Origin: Acridotheres tristis
Lineage: Eukaryota; Chordata; Aves; Passeriformes; Sturnidae
DNA length: 64,000 nt
Direction of reading: 5' to 3'
Assembly (NCBI GenBank): GCA_037013685.1
Contig: CM072890.1
Coordinates: 11,857,043-11,921,042, forward strand
Below are positions 38,083-50,575 of this stretch, one piece after another; the stretch's first letter is position 1, and the number at the start of each line of letters is the position of its first letter. Both the position numbers and the translations under genes were made by a program. A model generated the notes under the pieces. That model had not been told where the DNA came from, did not search any database, and worked only from the letters and a program-made list of their open reading frames with translations.

Positions 38083-38590
38083 GGTGGCTTTGCTGACACC
38101 GGGATGGGGAGCCTGGGTGGCTTTGCTGACAGCAGGATGGGGACTCTGGGTGGCTTTGCTGACAGCAGGATGGGGACTCTGGGTGGCTTTGCTGACACCA
38201 GGATGGGGAGCCTGGGTGGCTTTGCTGACACCAGGATGGGGAGCCTTGGTGGCTTTGCTGACACCGGGATGGGGAGCCTGGGTGGCTTTGCTGACAGCAG
38301 GATGGGGAGCCTGGGTGGCTTTGCTGACAGCAGGATGGGGAGCCTGGGTGGCTTTGTTGACACCGGGATGGGGAGCCTGGGTGGCTTTGCTGACACCGGG
38401 ATGGGGAGCCTGGGTGGCTTTGCTGACACCGGGATGGGGACCCTGGGTGGCTTTGCTGACACCGGGATGGGGACCCTGGGTGGCTTTGCTGACACCAGGA
38501 CGGGGACCCTGGGTGGCTTTGCTGACACCAGGATGGGGACTCTGGGTGGCTTTGCTGACACCAGGACGGGGACCCTGGGTGGCTTTGCTG
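38083..38590. repeat. Minisatellite: 15.4 copies of a 33-bp G-rich unit
   Basis: Fifteen full units and a 13-bp partial unit, with no insertions or deletions, repeat GGTGGCTTTGCTGACACC followed by GGGATGGGGAGCCTG. Units differ at a few fixed places only: ACACCGG/ACAGCAG/ACACCAG, ATG/ACG, and AGCCTG/ACTCTG/ACCCTG/AGCCTT. The plus strand has three G runs per unit (GGG, GGGG, GGG), so G-quadruplex formation is likely. Because 33 is a multiple of three, several frames on both strands stay open through the array, producing apparent proteins of 257, 189 and 198 residues with an 11-residue period. There is no sign that these are genes. Confidence 0.95.
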
Positions 38591-39869
38591 CAGTTATGGC
38601 TCAGGTGTTATGGTTTAACCAACATGAAATATTCCAGGGGAAGGAAGGGCTGAGCATGAAATTGGTCATGTCTGCAAACACACATTCTGGTTTTTGTGCT
38701 GTAAAACACATTCAGCTGTGCAGCTTAATGAAAAGTAACTCATTAAGCTGTGGGTTAATCAAAGCTGTAAAATCACAGCTCTAATGTGTGCAATCCATAC
38801 GGGGCCACGAGATGTGGTACCTGCACCTCTGTGCTCGCAGCTCTAGCCGATAAAGACTGTCTTTTCTCTATTACACATCACATTTACTCCTCTGAGATTA
38901 GCTTTAGGGATATGGATTTGTGGAAAGACTTGTAAAATGAGCTTCCGAACTGACATTACATATTACAATTTTCAGAACACAGCTCTGAAGAGAAAACTGC
39001 CTTTTCAAAATTCAGTGTAAGAGAATGCTTTTCATGAGAATATGTTCTTATAACTGGATTCACATTTCAAGTGAAAATTAAAGGCACGAGTGTTCATATT
39101 CCTGAGTGCTAGCAATCTTACAGCTATAAAATTACAGTTGTGGCTGATAGTATTGCCTTATTCCTAATGCCATAAAGAAACACTTTTGTCCCTTTCCTAA
39201 AAGAAGAGAAATACAATTTTTTTAAAAAGTAAGAATAGCTCTTCACACATATAAATAATATTATTATCTATAATTATAAAATGCCTATCAGTGTAACCTT
39301 CTCATCCTAAATTTCTTTTCAAAGCCAGTTGTTTAACAAAGTCTAAATATCCAGTTTTATGCAATTTTATTCTGTAGAATCATACAGACTTGTACAATAA
39401 TGTACAGAATGTGCTCATTTGTAAACAGAACTTACCTTTTTGTGTGTTTTAACAGCTTTAACACTAGAAGATTGTTTATGTAAGGCCCTTACCACTGCAG
39501 TATACCATAGATGATTTCTTGAATTGTATCTAAAAACACAAATAAAATCTGTACTTTGAGCATGCTAACCAATATAATTTTTTTCTTCACCAAGCAATGT
39601 ATTTTTGCAAGTCCATTTGTTTTTACTCCAAAATTGGAAGAATCCCCCGATGTAGCATTCCCACAGTCAAATGTTTACAAGGGCATAAGGAATATAAAAC
39701 AAAGACAATTTTTAGGATTTTGTTAAGACTCATGTTTATCACAGTGTGGACAAAAATGCACAGAGAAGCATTTTCTTATCTATTCCTGTTACATTAGAAA
39801 AGTTCATGCCCCACTCTTAGCATTTTCCAACACAGCTGTAGAGTAGTTTAAAGCCTATTTTTTAAATAA

Positions 39870-40460
39870 GTGATGCTCAATTTGTCTTTGATGATCCGCA
39901 TGATTCAGGTGAGATGGGAGCACGGTCGGGCCCTTATTTGCATAAAAATTAATCACAGAAAAATGTAAATTGATAAAATTTTGCCTGGCTTTTCCCCCCT
40001 ATTCGGGAACCCATGGATGGCTCCCAGAAGCAATCATCTCAGTATGGTGCCACGTTGGATGCTACACAAACGATCACATTTGTGTTGAATACTCACTCAT
40101 TTAAATGTCAGCACTGATGGGGCGGTACATCACCAGAAAAAATGAAAAATAAATACACAGCAGCTGAAGACCATCAAATCTGTGGGCACTCTTTAGAGAT
40201 ATATGATCTAATGTGAAAAAATTGTAGATTAATTATCCTTTTTCAAAATGGTAATTGTTTTAGTATCACAGCAGAAAAAAAAAAATTGGCAATTTATTTG
40301 GAATCAAACAAAACCCAGTAATGTTAAATCCGTCATTACACCATTGTGTTTATTAGAAGGCTGCAATTAATTCCCGAGGCTCCTTTGGTCTCTAGGACTG
40401 CATAAAACCACACAAAAGAACATTGCTATTAATTTTCAAATACACTCTAAACCTGCAAAT
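39870..40460. promoter_or_regulatory. Possible conserved non-coding regulatory element
   Basis: The stretch has the look of developmental enhancers: high-complexity sequence without repeats, an octamer ATTTGCAT at 39936-39943 next to AATTAATCAC, and further TAAT/ATTA cores (for example TGCAATTAATTC near 40363). Frames are closed on both strands. This is a judgement from texture and motifs only. Confidence 0.25.
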
Positions 40461-41732
40461 AATTTACCCAACAAAAATAAAGTAAGTAAAAATTCAGAAT
40501 ACAAATTTTGTAGGTTTTTAATTTTTCTAAATTGTGTGTATTTGCACGACATTGCTGTCATATAATAGTATCTCATGATCTGTAAGGAATTTCTCATCTT
40601 TCTAAAGAAAGGCAATAATTTTCCTCATTTTATATATGTGTAACTGGAATACAGATATTGCATGTAGAAAAATTGCCAAATTCCCCAAGAGTGGGCAGCA
40701 CAGAATTCACTCCCTCTTGTAATTTTGCATTGAAAAACTAAACTTGCTTCTGCTTCCTCATGGTGTAAATTTCAAATAAGAGAGTAAATAAATGGTTTGC
40801 AATAGTTATGGCTCCAAATTTATATTTCTAACTGAGCTGAATCCAGCATGGAGAAAAGAAATGGTAGTTTACACTCCTTCTTTTTTTTTTTTTCCTGGCA
40901 CCCTCTGCCTTTAAGAAGCAATCGCTAGAAAATTATAGCAACACAAGGACTTCTGTAATTTATAATAATCTGTAATGGGTCAGCCACAGTGCATTAGATC
41001 AGTGCATTAGATCTTCAAGGCTGGAGTACTGTGTTTCAGCAATGCAGCCTGAGCCTGAGCTGAGAGGATATAAAAGCCATTTATTAGGCCTGAATTGGAG
41101 AATATTAGTATAATAAATAGTATAGGCTAATTTTTCTCTTTATTTATTTTTTTTTAATTTAGAGGGATCTGGCAGTAGTTGCTTGTGTGATTTATCAAGG
41201 ACACGGCCCAACTGTAATTCACGTGCCTTTATATCTTTTATTTACTCTGCCAATATATTAAAAAATCTATATAATACAAATTAAAAGAACCCCTTTATCA
41301 TTGTGTCACAGAACTACATCTGACTTTTTACAACACTTTAAAATGCAAAGCAGTGGTTCTACTTATAGCTAGAATAATACATTTTATAATATTTTTTCTT
41401 TTGTTCTTGAAGTCCATGTTTCAGGGTCTGGCTACACTGAGATCAAGAACAATTTTTTCAGTGGTTTCAGCTCAGGAAATATTTCAGTAAGGGTGTATAT
41501 TATTTACTCTCTGAAAATGCAGGGCAGATGCAGTTTTGGCTGTGAGTAATTGTATTTTTGTATTGTAAAGGACACCGTGTGGGAATATATGGTTGCTGAA
41601 GGAGGCTTGTAGAGCATCTGAGAGCAGAGGTGAGAATGTGGGCAGTGCCTTTTGCTGGTGTTTGAAGCGTGTGCAGGCATTGTATGGGTGGGAATTTAAC
41701 CCCTAACTGGGGGACTGAGGATTTTTTAGGAT

Positions 41733-42230
41733 TGTAATCCTTTGTTCATGTTTACAGCTGCCAATGCTGGCACTGCTGTTGTACCCTGTGGAGGGAGCAG
41801 AAAACACAGAAGAAAGTCTCCCTCCATCCTCAGAACAAGCTTCTTGGAAAACCAGAGCTTGGAGATAACAAATGGCTTGTGAAATGACGAATACAAAAGG
41901 AATTTAGTTTCCCCCCCTTGAAAGACCCTCTTATTTATCTTCAATATTAGTGGTTCATTCTCTTTTAGTATCCATAGGCCAGCTTTGAATGTAAAATCCC
42001 TCAGGGATTGGCTAAAAGTAGAATTCCCTTGGTAATTGGTGCAAACTGCAAAACCCTCAAAAGATATAAACCCCCTGTAAAACAATAGCCGTGGGTATAT
42101 GTAGATAGGATGCCTTCATAGAATAAACCATGGATTTGTGCCTCTCTGCATGTGCTGGTCTCTGTACCCCGCTGGTCTGAGAGCTCCCCACGAGCCAAAA
42201 TTCCATCTGGGCAAGGCTGGGGAACGTGCT
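41733..42230 (+). mobile_element. LTR-like module with CCAAT, TATA and polyA signals
   Basis: Within a few hundred bases and in the right order there are an inverted CCAAT box (ATTGGCT, 42007), ATTGG again (42035), a TATA box in AGATATAAACC (42062), and AATAAA (42122). A GC-richer segment resembling R/U5 follows. Such compact spacing is characteristic of retroviral LTRs. I cannot fix the ends or find a target duplication, and the start at TGTAATCC is a guess. An alternative is an unrelated host promoter-like coincidence. Confidence 0.4.
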
Positions 42231-42299
42231 CTGTCACTGAGGGCTGCAGGAGCAGCCTCAGGGATCCCAAAGGGACCCCAAAACCCCAGCCAGTGACAG

Positions 42300-45200
42300 T
42301 GCCCTTATTTCTCATGTGTTTCATTTGAGCCCTCAGAGTGTTTCTGTCCCTGCTGGTCCCTTGGACGTGCAGATCCTTCTCTGTGTAACAGCCTTGCCCT
42401 CATTCCTGCACACTGCCTGACCCTGCTCCTGTCCCCTTCCACACTCCCCACCACACATAACTCTTAAATACTGCTCTGTATCAGCAGTGGGGCACATACG
42501 TGCTCTGGAGACCATCTGCAAGTAAAGCCAGATTAAAATCTGTGCAGCAAGGTATTGGTTTGTGCTCCAAGCTCTGCTCTCACTGATATTTCCTTCCAGC
42601 CCTGCACAGGGGGTTCATCATCCCCTCTGCAAGTCCCCCTCAGCTGCCATGGACTGCTCTGGTGAAGAGTAACTCCTATGGCAAGAAATAAAAAGAAAAT
42701 CTCAGATGGCTTTTCTCAAAGATATTCTTTACATGTAAAAGGTAAAGGATTCTTTTTCTTTCCTTCTCCCTTAACCCCTGCACATAGAGTCCATACTACC
42801 TTAATTGGAGAAACATTTATAAACAGCACAACACCAGATATGTGGAAAATGCTATGGCTTGCAAGTGGAAGGGAAGTATTATTTTCCATTAGATTTTATG
42901 AAATCGTTATTTTTTATAAATATTAGACATAACATAGATAATTTCAACAAACTGGTTTTATTTAACTTAGTTTTCTTAAGATAAAGTCTACCTTTTCAAG
43001 CCTAATACAAAAAGGGGCAGAAAAGGGACCGTTCTGCTGATTTCTAGGCTCCTTACTAAAGAGTTTTTGAAAATCTGATTATTCTTCTCTTACAGAACTC
43101 AGAGCGCGATTTTAAATACCAAGGTTTGAAAACTTTACTCTGTATTAAAACACGAAGAATCTAAAGACAAAAAAAATGTGTATTGCCACGTGCAAAGTGA
43201 GTAACTGAGAAAAGCTTTAGTCCTTGACATTAACAAGTCCTGATCTGTAAAATCTTTCATCTGTCTTTATTACAGACATGCTGATTGGGCTGCTTTGGGT
43301 TCCCCAAAGTAATTATTATATACAGTATCATATTCAAATTATATCCTGCACTGCATTTTGCATTTCATTGCAGTACTAGAAAGAGTGTAGTTGGGTTTTT
43401 TCAATAGAAGATGGAAGGGTCCCTTTTTATACCCTAAGATTTAATCCTTTTTTTCATGCTTGACTCTCCACACAAGAAGAAGTTCATGGTACTGTCCCCA
43501 TGTAAGTGGAGTCTTCTTAGAAAATATGGAAAAGAAGCAGGGCTTTTTAAAAAGTAATTATTTCATAGCTGGCTTTAAGAGTTCATCATGCCAAAAAGTC
43601 ACACCTGTGTCTTATTCAGAGTGCTTAAGTTCAAATTACCAAGGGAAAAACAATGCTCTGAAATTCATTCTACTGGCAGCAAAATCAAGTCCAGAGCATG
43701 TGGCCACCCTGAAACTCCTCATGTCCTACCGTGGAGTCTTTGATGATTTTCATCCCCCCTCTCCTCTGGCTGTTGGGAACATGCACACCCAGCATGGCTT
43801 GTGGAAGTTTGCTCTTACCAGGAGCACAGGTTGTGTGTAATTACCCCCCTCTCCTTGGGAAAGGAAGTAAAGCAAAGTACTGTGAGTGCACCAGGAATAG
43901 CCAGAATTCAGAAACAAGCTAAAAAATCCCCAAAACCACAAGTCACCTGCTCTAACAGGGACTCTGGTAATGCAAAATCACTGAGAATTATAAACACACT
44001 GAAGTTCCTTGACTGTAAGGAACCTGCCAGTGTAAGGGATAGCTGAATATAGGTATCTATTTCCTCCCAAACCACTCAGCCTGTAATTACTTTTTTAGTA
44101 ATAAGTAGTCTAATTACATGAAAAATGAGCGAGCCATTGAAAAAAAATAGAACTAAGAGAAAAACCTAGCTATAATTTTGTGGTTGTTCTTGTTCATTTG
44201 TCAGAAAATGAAGATTGAAATAAACTGGTAGCAAAAGACTCCAGAAGGATATTTTGGATTTTTCCTATATGTATCACAAATTATAAACACAAATTCTCCC
44301 TGTCCTGAGTAGGACCATCAGAAGCCATCTTTAGTCCCTTTCACATAATCAGGTATGCTTAGGTATTTGTTTTTCAGGTTAGATGTCAGTTGTGATAATA
44401 TATCTTGAAGAAAACAAGAACAAAAAAAATACATTAAAACTGGCAGGAGCCTTCTCACTTCCAAAATTGCCAGAAAAACTCATAATCCTGATTAAACCAT
44501 GAATACTGGAGATCATATAAATTAAAGAAGTTCCTTACTTCCAGTTGTAAATGATAATAATTTTGGTGAATGATTATCAGGGAGTTCAAAGTGTATTGAC
44601 TAACCTGAGCCACTGCCTTGCTGACCCTCAAGCAGCCTGCCCAGCTCATTTTTCCCTTTTCAGCAGACAAAAAAGCTGTAGATCAGCTGCACAGCATGGC
44701 AGCATATTCTGAGAGCTGTCCTGCTTGCTTTGAGAAACAATCCTGTGAGGTTTTTTTTAGTTTGGATGCTCTGTCATATCAATCAGCAAATTTTCATACA
44801 TTTACATCTTTGAGAGAACCGGGCACCTCAAAAGGCTCTCAGATGAAGCCAATTAATTTTTCTCTTGTTGAACAAAAGTCAGAACAGCTTCCACCAGCAC
44901 AGCAGAAGTACAGTATTCAACAGTATTAATGCTTCTCTTCTTTTTCCCTTTGAAAGGTGCAATAGTGCAAACAAATCCAAAGAAATCGGGCCAGGCTGTA
45001 TTAATTCCAGGCACTTTGTGATCAACAGCAGCAGCCTGCTCCTGCCATTTGCCAAGCCCCTAGCAGGGCTCAGCTAACTGGAGCAGATGTTTGCAAGAGG
45101 ATCATTTTGGATGCATTGTTCCAGCGTGGCTGCAGAGACTGCAGTCAGCTACAGCTTGGTTCAACCAAATTCAGAATCTGAAGTTTGATTGCCATTGGGA

Positions 45201-47765
45201 AATTAGCTCACACTCCAGTTCAGTGTGTTTAAATGATTTTGAAGTCAAAACAATGTCACTGCCAGGAGGTCCCATCTTTCAGACAATTGGGAGATTGTGC
45301 ACCAGCACAAGAACTCCAGCTGCCTTTGTCTTAAACAGCAGCCTAAATAAAAGGACTCACTACACACCTGACTTCTAACTTTTTAATAATTCACACATGT
45401 CAGATTTGCAGGCTGTACTGTGTAGCTCCTTTCTGCTAATTACATGCTGTCTCTCATTGATGCCATACACCTCCTTAAATCACGAGCCACTTCTGAAAAT
45501 TTAACCCAAAATATCAGCACGGTACACTCCTGACAGCTGTTTAGTTACATGCAATTCTCTTTCCCTGTTCACTTTTCTCTTTTAGCATCACTTATCTATC
45601 CAAAAGTAGTTCATGGGAAATCAAAAATAAGGGATGGGATGTGTGATGTCCATCACTGTTCCTGACTGGCATGTGAGAGCTTTGTCCAGCTGATAACTGG
45701 GAGGCTGTTCTGTGGTCAGGACAATTAAATACACCCCGGTAAGATCAATATATTGACTTTGTGTGGGGAAAGTAAACTAGCATGTATAGATTTTTGTTTG
45801 TTTGTTTGTTTTGTTTATTTCCAGGAATTTCAAAAGAACACTCAATTACAAAGTAGGGGTAGGGATTTTTCTTATGGGTCAAATAAAAACATGATAAATG
45901 TTACTGTTGCTAAATAAATTTCGCATATACTAAACCTGGAAAAAAAATTCGGATACTTTGTAGATAGTTTGCCTGGAGTTCTGTGATTTGATTATACATA
46001 TGTGTATGTGAAAGAGCTTCAGAGAGACCTGCCAGCTACTCAAAGCATGAGGATTTTATTTCAATTTTTTTGCAATGACTACTAAAAAAAACCCAAAAAC
46101 CAACAAACAAACAAAAAAAACCGCAAAACCGAAACAACTGTAACCGTGCAATCTGTAATAAACTGAATACACCAAAAGAAACCTTGTCTGGCAGTGAGTG
46201 TTTCAGCAGAGAGAAAAGCATCTCTCAGGAAGCTTTGTGTGAGTCACTATCTCCATCTAGTGCTGCCAGCCGGGAATTGGGCTGCTAACCCCTCCGTGCT
46301 AGGGACACTGCAAACACAGGAGATTCTGTCATGACATAAAATTATTCTTCCTATAAACAGTTACTGTTTCAGTCATTAATTCATTATAGCTTAAAATATG
46401 TCAACATTTCATTTGTAACTCACAAAGTTTATGAATTGGCTATAAAAGTTCACCAGGTGTTGACATTTTCCACTCTGGGGGTTTTCTGAAAAGACCTTTT
46501 GATATACAATCATTAATATGTTCATTATGTTAATTAATACATTCATCAATAATAAATTTAAGCACAGAAAACTTGGCAGGGACTTCAGTGAACCATAGAG
46601 TTCCCTCATGGCTGCCGAATGTCTGGGTCAGGGATTAATTTCCGATTGACCAAGTCTGTAAATCAGTGAGTGCCTGATACATTACAGGCAGTGCTCTGGG
46701 GCAGGGGAAAGGGGGGCAATGCATAACTTAATTCAAGGAATTAAAACTGACAGGATTATGCTACAACAGCTTTCTAACAGTGAAGTAACTACAGTCTCTG
46801 TTTTTCCATATTTTGCTCCAATACCAACTTAAAAATAATTGCAAATTCGGTGCTATTTACATTATGTCCTCAAACCTGAAAGACAATTACTGTGAACTAG
46901 TACTCAGCCCTATGAATAAAGCATCTGCAAAACATAACAGCTCAGGAAATAGTATTCTGCAATAATTCTAGAAAAAACAGAAATACAAAGGCAAACAATG
47001 ACTTCAATCTGCAATATGTTTTGGCTTTTAAACACTTGGTATAAATTCTCACTACGAATTTCAGTCTTGTTTCAATAGACTGAACTAGCACAAGTAATTA
47101 GCTTGTCCCTTTTTAGGGAATTAGAGATGGATAAATTGTTATTGATGGAGTTTGTAGATCGAGACACACCCCATCAGACTCTGGTTTTTAGTGTAAGAAA
47201 CGAGTGGAACCTGTTTTATGATGTTATAGTGCTCTAAAGGACTCAAAACCAGACTAAGCTTTTCATGGTCTTTTTGGTAGGTATATTGCAATTTTTGATT
47301 TTTTAAATTGTGAAAGTTATAACAACCATCATAATTGAATTTTTTGTCTAACCCACTATAATCTCTCCGGATAATTTTAAACCCATGTTGTTTTCTGATT
47401 ATGAGCTGTAACTAATTTATCTAATCTTGCTCAAATAAGGTAGTCACATCTCACCAGTTTTACAGGACACCTTATGAATTCAGATTTAACAAGTTAAATC
47501 AAGATTAGGATTATAAATATTTGCTATGAATTATAATAAATTAAATTAATCAGAATAAGAATAGTACTTAATTTTTTTCTCATTTATTTCAGTCTTTGAG
47601 CATTGTTTGGATCTAATTTTATTGGTTATAATATAAAAGTGTTGTATTAAGTACTTTCCTACATCTTCTACACAAAGAAAATACATAAAAACAATTAGAT
47701 ATCAAGTTAAGAATAAACTAAAAATTGCTGTAATAGCTTCAGGTGGCAAGGTTCATCTAAACACC
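42300..47765. other. Non-coding stretch with simple repeats only
   Basis: No exon or transposon is called. (TTTG)n lies at 45791-45817 and a CAAA-type run at 46080-46130. A stop-free stretch of 126 codons at 43460-43840 has no supporting splice sites. Short GC-richer spots occur at 43.7-43.9 and 44.6-45.1 kb. Confidence 0.4.
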
Positions 47766-48230
47766 TTAGTTTCGGTGTGCTGTCATGTGGACCTTGGATT
47801 TCTGTAGGACTGTCAGGAAAGTTGGCTGGATTAGTCCCCAGTTGTCTGAGCAGAGGAGGCAGCTGTTGGACCCTGCAGCCCTTGCTGCTCTCCTGAGTGG
47901 GGACTCAGCACTCTCCTGGCTCAGAGACCTCTCAAGGGATGTGAAGAGAAATGTCTCATTTTTTCCACTGCGTGTTCCAGACCATGACCACGGGGCTGCG
48001 TTCCAACCCTGTTTGTGGCTGTTGAGTCCAGCTCGGGCAGTCCCAGCCCTCCAGGGGCTCCCCGGGTGTTTTGCTGTGCTGGAACCTGAGGCACACACAT
48101 TAAAATCCTCTGGCAGGCAGGGCCCTGCATTTCTGTCACTGCTGCTCTGGCCAAACGATTGTGTCCCACACAAACACCTCCTTCCTCTGCACTCGGTCAG
48201 CAGAGCTCTCAGGGATTTCTAGACCAGAGG
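47766..48230. other. GC-rich island with long open frames on both strands
   Basis: About 460 bp is much richer in G/C than its surroundings. It is open for 145 codons on the plus strand (47785-48222) and 135 on the minus strand (47766-48173). GC-rich sequence has few stops, so these frames are expected. Peptides from neither strand resemble a known family, and there are no clear splice sites. It could be an old LTR or other repeat, or an unrecognised exon. Confidence 0.4.
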
Positions 48231-50220
48231 TTGCACCTCTAGCAGCTGCAGTGAAGGGGTGCAAGGGCCATGGAGTGAATCATGCAGGGTTGTGTGTCAG
48301 CATTTGTCATGCCAGGGACTGACAACAGCACAGGCAAGAACACATTCTAAGGAAACTCCAGTGAGTGTTTCAAACAGCTTCCTAAATCACACCTCTGGGA
48401 ATGGACTCCTCTCCAGAGAGAAAGAGGAAATGATTCAATACTGCAGTATGAATACTGGGGCCTCATCTTGGCCATCTGCATCAAAACTAAGATGCTCAGC
48501 AGAATGCTGCATGCAGGATCATGGAGTGGATGCTGCTGTTTTTTTAAAAGATGTTTCTATATCTAATTTTCATTGATTTCAAAGGATTATTCTTGAAAAG
48601 ACAAGTGGTAAATCAATGAACTGAAGCACTAAATCCACACAACAAAGGCCAGTGTTCATAACCTCAGACTAGAGCCTGCAGTATGATGATGTACACTCTG
48701 TACATTGCTAGCAAGAACCACCAGATATCTCAAACAGGGCTGAATATATCCAGTGTACACAAAAACCCCCTGAAGGCCTGTATTTCAGTTGACCTTCTGT
48801 AGACAGATTTTTTTTGTTACGGAAAATCTTTACATAGTTTATTTGACTCTAATTTTGGCAATATCTAAACTGCTGAAGAGAACTGAACTACAGTCACATG
48901 CAAACTATTTAATTCTTTATTATCTTTAATATTCTTTTTTACCATTTTAGTTATTATTTTCTGAAGGTTAGCTTTTATGTTTATTTCAATTGTTGATTTT
49001 CATTTCTTGCCAAAGTAGCAAATCTCTTGAATTTTTCAAAGATATTTGATCATATTCAATTAAAAATGAATAGGATAATTAAATTCATATTTTTCCAATT
49101 ATTTCTTTCTGCTTCCAGAACAGATTTCTTTCACTTCACTAGAAGTGAAGTTTTCCTAGTTGTGTTACTCTGACCTACAGCCAAGTGTGACATTAAAAAA
49201 CAGAAAACAAAGCAAAATGAAATCTCATATTTGCTAATGCAAAACCAAAGAAATAAAAGATATCCACCGAGGTTCACTCCTTTTTTTTATACCTAAGTTG
49301 CACAAAAGCTGCAGCTGCTCCTTAGCAGAGTACAGCATCTGACAATGCTCTGTCTGAGCTGCACTGCTGCAATGTTCATTTTTGGGGTTCTGAGAACATT
49401 TCTTGACCCTTTCCATCCCATGTAAAAGCCACAGCAATTCTATGGGATGGTCTTTCGTTTTTCTTTGATATTCACCCACAGAAATTATTTTAATAGGTGT
49501 TTCCTTAAGATCCCCCAGTAAAGTTTGGGGTTTTTTTGAAACATGAGATGTTCAATTAACCTGATAATTCGACTATCATTCTGTTTACATCTATACATCT
49601 TTCTAATACTTCCTTTAAATAATTTGTCTGGTGTTACAGATAAAATATATTCTGATTTGAAGACCTTATAATTTCTGAGGATTTAACTGAAACTCTTATA
49701 TATCTTAATCATATTTCTGAGGAGAAAAGTGAGACTCTTCAAACCTGTAGAATTTCAGAAAAAAATCTGGAAGACAAGGAACCCTTATTAACAAGAAACA
49801 TATATCTCAAAGAAAAACATGCCTCAACTTCAGCTCTGATTCCAGGATTTCAAGGTGATCCAGGGTGAGTCATAGAGGTACATTTAGCATTCAATAAACT
49901 TTTCTGAATTTGAGATCTGTATAGCAAAGAACCTGCAGTGAAAGTTTAATCTGCTGAATCTGTGTGGAAATGGACAACACAGCTGACATTACAACACTGG
50001 TGGAACAATCTATTAAATAATTTAAGTAATAAATCAAATATAAATTTAGGAAAATGCATGAAATTTGGTAGGCTTTCATGAAGAGATCAGTCCTACATTT
50101 GTGCATCTGGGAAAGTGGGGGGCTGTTTTAAATAGGTTCTGCAGTTGAGGCTGAACATCATGATATTTTTAAGTTGTGATTGGTGGTATTCCTAGCTGAT
50201 AACAGATACTGATTGACCAT
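48231..50220. other. Non-coding, with one unexplained minus-strand open stretch
   Basis: Between 49234 and about 49540 the minus strand is open for roughly 85-100 codons and contains the polar stretch CSQNPKNEHCSSAAQTEHCQ. It ends near a possible donor (CTTAG before GTATAA) but has no good acceptor. The rest is A/T-rich without recognised features. Confidence 0.35.
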
Positions 50221-50226
50221 TTTATT
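50221..50226 (-). terminator. PolyA signal AATAAA for the minus-strand terminal exon
   Basis: On the minus strand AATAAA occurs 140 bases after the TGA of the exon ending at 50366, the usual arrangement for a short 3' UTR. Confidence 0.45.
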
Positions 50227-50365
50227 TACTATACATTGCAATACTTACTATTTAACACTTTAACATTTGCTATGCAATGCAGTAACCTTTAGTTTAATAT
50301 GTTGAGCTTTTTCCCATCTCAGTGGGCTCTAAAATCAAGCAGCTCTTTAAAATGAAACTCAAAGA

Positions 50366-50575
50366 TCAAAGCTCCAGTGGTAGACCTGGATCAAAATGTG
50401 ACACGAGCTCCTGGAGGTTCAAGTGCAGGTGAGCAGCTGTAGGATCAGGTATTGACACATTCAGGTTCTGTTCTCCATCTGTGGAACTGCAATGAGCATC
50501 TCCTTCAGCAATAATGCAGATTTCAATCTTCACCATTCGATCTTCAACATCCACACCTGCAGTTTCACAATGTGT
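50366..50575 (-). CDS. 3'-terminal coding exon of an unidentified minus-strand gene
   Basis: On the minus strand an acceptor AAAATTTCTTCCAG is followed in phase 0 by 69 codons and TGA. The other two frames close quickly. The peptide starts THCETAGVDVEDRMVKIEIC, contains EGDAHCSSTDGEQNLNVSI, and ends FDPGLPLEL. It is acidic with alternating hydrophobic residues, compatible with a beta-rich domain end, but I do not recognise the family. AATAAA lies 140 bases downstream. Upstream exons must be at higher coordinates. A 143-bp candidate at 52744-52886 (enters with two bases, leaves in phase 0, weak donor) and the candidate at 53272-53414 would chain onto it in phase. Confidence 0.5.
   Translation of the reverse strand, partial: THCETAGVDVEDRMVKIEICIIAEGDAHCSSTDGEQNLNVSIPDPTAAHLHLNLQELVSHFDPGLPLEL

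Noticed and set aside
38083..38590. CRISPR-like direct repeat array
   Set aside because: Units are contiguous with no unique spacers, and the window is a vertebrate genome.
37965..38784. Long frames of 257, 189 and 198 residues as genes
   Set aside because: They exist only because the minisatellite unit is 33 bp. Frames are open simultaneously on both strands and flanking sequence adds no exon signals.
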